A stretch of DNA of 64,000 bases from Gordonia sp. ABSL11-1. GTDB lineage: Bacteria; Actinomycetota; Actinomycetes; Mycobacteriales; Mycobacteriaceae. Made by a program: the position numbers and the translations under genes. Positions 61,267 to 64,000 of this stretch are shown piece after piece. The first letter of the stretch is position 1; each line of letters opens with the position of its first letter. A model generated the notes under the pieces. It was not told where the DNA came from, did not search any database, and was given only the letters and a program-made list of their open reading frames with translations. The stretch is taken from the NCBI RefSeq assembly GCF_030315685.1, contig NZ_JASXSI010000014.1, positions 62,001 through 126,000 on the forward strand. Reading direction: 5' to 3'.

Positions 61267-62964
61267 ATGTCCGCACAGCAGCCCGCGAACGACCGCCGCA
61301 CCGGCGGCGACGTTCTGGTCGAGGTCATGCGCCGACACGGCATCACCACAGCATTCGGTGTGGTCAGCATCCACAACCTGCCGCTGGTGGAAGCCGTCGA
61401 CCGCGACCTCACCTTCGTCGAGATGCGGCACGAGGCCGCCGCCGTCAACGCGGCCGACGGATATGCCCGCGCCTCCGGCACCATCGGCGTGGCCCTGACC
61501 AGCACAGGCACCGGCGCCGGCAACGCGGCCGGCTCGATGGTCGAAGCGCTGACCGCAGGCAGCCGGGTGCTGCACATCACCGGGCAGATCGAGAGCGAGT
61601 ACCTGGCGCCCGGACGGCCCGCACCGAGCCGCGGGGTGATCCACGAGTTCCCGCGCCAGCCCGAGATGCTGGCCGCCGTCTCCGCCCACTCGACCACCAT
61701 CGTCGACGCAAAAGACGTTGCAGCCGAGCTGGAATCGGCCATCGCGAAGATCCGCACCGCGCCACACGGGCCGGCCAGTGTGGAATGGCCGACCGACCTC
61801 CAATACCTCGCCGCGCCGGAGTCCCAGCGACCCATCGACCTCGCCGGGGACACCGGCACCGACCTCGACGAGACCGCCGTCGAGCGCGCTGCCGATCTGC
61901 TGCGAAACGCGCAGCGCCCACTGATCTGGCTCGGCGGCGGAGCGGCCGACGCCGGCGATCAGATCACCGACCTCGCCCAGCGACTCGGCGCGGGAATCCT
62001 CACCAGCAACTCCGGCCGCGGCATCGTCCCCGAGACCGATCCGCTGGTCATCGGCAACTTCGCCACCACCCCCGCGGTCCGGGAACTTCTCGCCGACGCT
62101 GACCTCCTGCTGGCCGTCGGCACACACTTCCGCTCCAACGAGACCGCGTCGTACAGTCTGAGACTCCCGGGCACCATCGTCCAGGTCGACATCGAACCGA
62201 CCACCATCGGACGGGTCTACCCGGCAACGGTCGGTGTGGTCGGCGACGCCGCCCACGTCCTCGACCGGATCGCCGAGACCCTGCCCGCTGACCGCCACCC
62301 GTCGTCGGAGTGGACAGACCGCGTCACCAAGGTCCGCGACCGCGTGCGCGCCGATCTCACCGCCTACATCGGCGGCTACGCGGAGATCTGCACAGCCATC
62401 CGGGACGCACTGCCCGCGCGGTCGGTCATTGCCCGCGACGTCACCATCCCGTCGAGTCAGTGGGGCAACCGACTCCTGCCGATCCTCGACCGCGCCACCA
62501 ACATCTTCCCGCTCGGCGGCGGCATCGGCCAGGGACTCGCGATGGGAATCGGTGCGGCACATGCCCGACCGGACGTCCCGACGCTGGTGATGGCCGGCGA
62601 CGGCGGACTCGCCGTCCACCTCGGGGAGCTGGCAAGCCTGGCCGGCGCCGATGCCCACGTCATCGTTGTGGTCTTCAATGACGGCGGCTACGGAGTGTTG
62701 CGGAACATGCAGGAGAAGAACGGCTTCCGACGTTCCGGGGTTGACCTGCACACCCCGCGCTTCGACCTGCTCGCCGCATCCATGGACATCCGCTACCAAC
62801 TGGTGCAGGGGCCGGGCGCGATCGGCGATGCACTCGCCGCCGCCGCCGACCACCCCGGCCCCACAGTCATCGAGGTCGATGTGGAGGCCCTCGACCCCGC
62901 GCCGGGACCGTTTGTCCCGCCCGTCCACGTGCCCACCGCCGACGAGCACGAGGCACGGTCATGA
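61267..62964 (+). CDS. Thiamine diphosphate-dependent lyase/decarboxylase (acetolactate synthase/benzoylformate decarboxylase-like)
   Basis: A 565-residue ThDP enzyme with three domains: Pyr (about residues 10-180, activating Glu56 in EMRHEAAAV), a central domain (about 195-330) and PP (about 370-545) with the ThDP/Mg motif GDGGLAVHL to NDGGYGVL. Such enzymes make or break bonds next to a carbonyl, for example cleaving benzoin-type or 2-oxo acid substrates to aldehydes. An aldehyde made here could be the substrate of the dehydrogenase at 54355. It overlaps the next gene by 4 bp. Confidence 0.92.
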   Translation: MSAQQPANDRRTGGDVLVEVMRRHGITTAFGVVSIHNLPLVEAVDRDLTFVEMRHEAAAVNAADGYARASGTIGVALTSTGTGAGNAAGSMVEALTAGSRVLHITGQIESEYLAPGRPAPSRGVIHEFPRQPEMLAAVSAHSTTIVDAKDVAAELESAIAKIRTAPHGPASVEWPTDLQYLAAPESQRPIDLAGDTGTDLDETAVERAADLLRNAQRPLIWLGGGAADAGDQITDLAQRLGAGILTSNSGRGIVPETDPLVIGNFATTPAVRELLADADLLLAVGTHFRSNETASYSLRLPGTIVQVDIEPTTIGRVYPATVGVVGDAAHVLDRIAETLPADRHPSSEWTDRVTKVRDRVRADLTAYIGGYAEICTAIRDALPARSVIARDVTIPSSQWGNRLLPILDRATNIFPLGGGIGQGLAMGIGAAHARPDVPTLVMAGDGGLAVHLGELASLAGADAHVIVVVFNDGGYGVLRNMQEKNGFRRSGVDLHTPRFDLLAASMDIRYQLVQGPGAIGDALAAAADHPGPTVIEVDVEALDPAPGPFVPPVHVPTADEHEARS

Positions 62965-63416
62965 GCCCCCGCACCGTGTGGTGGCCCGATGGCGCGCAGC
63001 CCACGGTCGAAGCCGGCGAACAGGTGCACGTGCACGCGGCGGGCCCGGACGTGATCGACGCGATCCGGCTGGCGATTGCACATCCCGGCACCGTCCTCAG
63101 CCTGGTACTGGCCGAACCAGAAGCCCTCGACGACACCGAGGCCGCACTGCTCACCGACGTCGACGTACCCACCCTGGTCCTCGCATCGGCCCCGCACCCG
63201 GACACGGATCTGTCTGCCGCGCAACACATCGCCGGTGAGATCGATAACGGCGTCTTCGTCATCATCGACGGCTCCCCGCAGCCGGTGCATCTGCGCAGCG
63301 CGGAATCATTCCGCGAGTGGACCGCATCGTTCATGGCCATCGCCGAAGGACTCGCCGCCCGCGACGGACGACTGCTCACCCCTCCCACCCCTCTCCTCGA
63401 AGGAGCCCACCCATGA
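62961..63416 (+). CDS. Short alpha/beta-hydrolase-like protein without nucleophile
   Basis: A 151-residue protein that resembles the end of an alpha/beta hydrolase (VPTLVLASAP as the acid strand, then IAGEIDNGVFVIIDG and a final helix ESFREWTASFMA) joined to a short new N-terminus (MSPRTVWWPDG). The nucleophile elbow is absent: where G-x-S-x-G is expected there is DAIRLAIAHP. It overlaps both neighbours by 4 bp and the frame is intact, so it is translated; it may be an accessory subunit or a decaying gene. Confidence 0.65.
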   Translation: MSPRTVWWPDGAQPTVEAGEQVHVHAAGPDVIDAIRLAIAHPGTVLSLVLAEPEALDDTEAALLTDVDVPTLVLASAPHPDTDLSAAQHIAGEIDNGVFVIIDGSPQPVHLRSAESFREWTASFMAIAEGLAARDGRLLTPPTPLLEGAHP

Positions 63417-63646
63417 TCACTCGCACAGCCCGCGAGCCGTATCTGGAAACCCACCAGACACATCCGGAACCCATCACGCCCTACGAGCGCAAACTCGCCG
63501 GATCGTTGACGGAGATCTTCAGCGGCGGCGCAACGACTCTCGATGAAGTCGTGGACGGACTGAACTCGCTCGGACTCAACGGTCCCGACGGTGGTCCGTG
63601 GACCGAGCAGACATTCCGCGCCGAGATGCGCAGATTGGGGAAATGA
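63413..63646 (+). CDS. Recombinase-like helix-turn-helix small protein
   Basis: A 77-residue protein of a small family that I recall next to Rieske oxygenase genes, annotated for its recombinase-like helix-turn-helix (LDEVVDGLNSLGLNGPDGGPWT then FRAEMRRLG as separate blocks). The N-terminus has REPYLETHQTHPEP ITPYE. It does not look like a full recombinase and may be a regulator or a component of the oxygenase. It ends one base before the oxygenase ATG. Confidence 0.72.
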   Translation: MITRTAREPYLETHQTHPEPITPYERKLAGSLTEIFSGGATTLDEVVDGLNSLGLNGPDGGPWTEQTFRAEMRRLGK

Positions 63647-63647
63647 C

Positions 63648-64000
63648 ATGACCACCACCGAAACCACCCGTACCGAGGCTCCTCGCCGCCCCGCCCGCGG
63701 CCGCCCGACCTTCGCCGTCGGCACACGCCGCCACCTCGACGCCGACGAGATCGCGGCCACCGGCCTGCGTGACCGGTGGTATCCGATCCTGCCGTCGCAC
63801 ATGGTCGAAGCCGGCGCGATGGTGCCGGTCCGCCGGCTCGACGTCGACTGGGTGCTGTTCCGCGACGCACAGGGCGTGGTGCACATGCTCGAGGACCGCT
63901 GCCCGCACCGCAGCGCACCGCTGTCGGTCGGACAGCACCTCGGTGACCGCATCGCCTGCGCCTACCATGGGGTCCAGGTCGACGGCGGCGGCACCGTCGT
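63648..64000 (+). CDS. Rieske [2Fe-2S] aromatic oxygenase, N-terminal part (runs off window)
   Basis: The first 117 residues of a ring-hydroxylating oxygenase alpha-type subunit; the frame is still open at the window end. The Rieske ligands are CPHR (near residues 85-88) and the start of the second pair in CAYHG (near 105-109). The tryptophan-rich lead RDRWYPILPSHMV precedes the Rieske fold, as in vanillate-demethylase-type one-component oxygenases. It should accept electrons from the reductase at 56897. The ATG lies one base after the preceding stop. Confidence 0.9.
   Translation, partial: MTTTETTRTEAPRRPARGRPTFAVGTRRHLDADEIAATGLRDRWYPILPSHMVEAGAMVPVRRLDVDWVLFRDAQGVVHMLEDRCPHRSAPLSVGQHLGDRIACAYHGVQVDGGGTV

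Noticed and set aside
60994..62949. 651-codon open frame opposite the ThDP enzyme
   Set aside because: Antisense shadow of a well-supported enzyme gene.

Overview
The window is a high-GC (about two-thirds G+C by eye) actinobacterial chromosome segment, most likely from a mycolata genus such as Gordonia or a near relative. Reasons: a siderophore importer of the IrtA/IrtB type behind an IdeR-like iron box, a small type VII secretion-type module, DUF3556 and secretory-lipase families typical of Mycobacteriales, many GTG starts and 4-bp ATGA/GTGA gene overlaps. No rRNA, tRNA, CRISPR array, insertion sequence or phage was seen.

Layout. 1-3288: end of an oligopeptide-type ABC importer operon closed by a perfect hairpin. 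3550-13009: a complete Nit1C (MSMEG_0565-0572-type) nitrilase cluster in mycobacterial order, with a cupin and an AMP-forming ligase inserted in its middle and a second nitrilase-fold protein that has lost its catalytic cysteine. 13050-14530: a GntR regulator, a 21-nt tandem repeat, and a collapsed remnant that looks like an old aminophosphonate-type locus (FAD oxidoreductase joined to a transporter tail). 14668-24513: phosphatase-family enzyme, SWIM/SNF2 helicase, TetR/EamA exporter pair with two identical operators, a VOC gene remnant, a 36-residue basic peptide, a DUF3556 membrane protein, a large hairpin and a repeat lipoprotein. 24561-29734: LtrA, then a polar-amino-acid-type ABC importer with a luciferase-like monooxygenase. 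29786-40115: TIM-barrel protein with a TetR and tandem operators, LysR/SDR/SnoaL group, GNAT, MFS exporter, secreted protein and a twice-frameshifted SulP transporter. 40283-46658: a region of visibly lower GC with a type VII-type target, a large effector-like protein, a lipoprotein, and three paralogous secreted proteins around a glycine-zipper protein. 46756-53364: DUF1990, secretory lipase, irtA-irtB and a terminator.

53577-64000: a MarR regulator, two CTTAGCGC-type operators, then an unbroken run of twelve co-directional genes: aldehyde dehydrogenase, RidA, cupin, flavin/2Fe-2S reductase, two-domain extradiol-type dioxygenase, alpha/beta hydrolase, two SDR proteins, thiamine-diphosphate enzyme, a short hydrolase remnant, a recombinase-like HTH protein and the start of a Rieske oxygenase. 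Together they read as one ring-hydroxylation, ring-cleavage and side-chain lyase pathway whose substrate cannot be read from the sequence.

The observations I would follow first are the dead nitrilase and inserted genes in the Nit1C cluster, the MarR-controlled oxygenase/ThDP-lyase cluster, and the type VII effector-lipoprotein pair.
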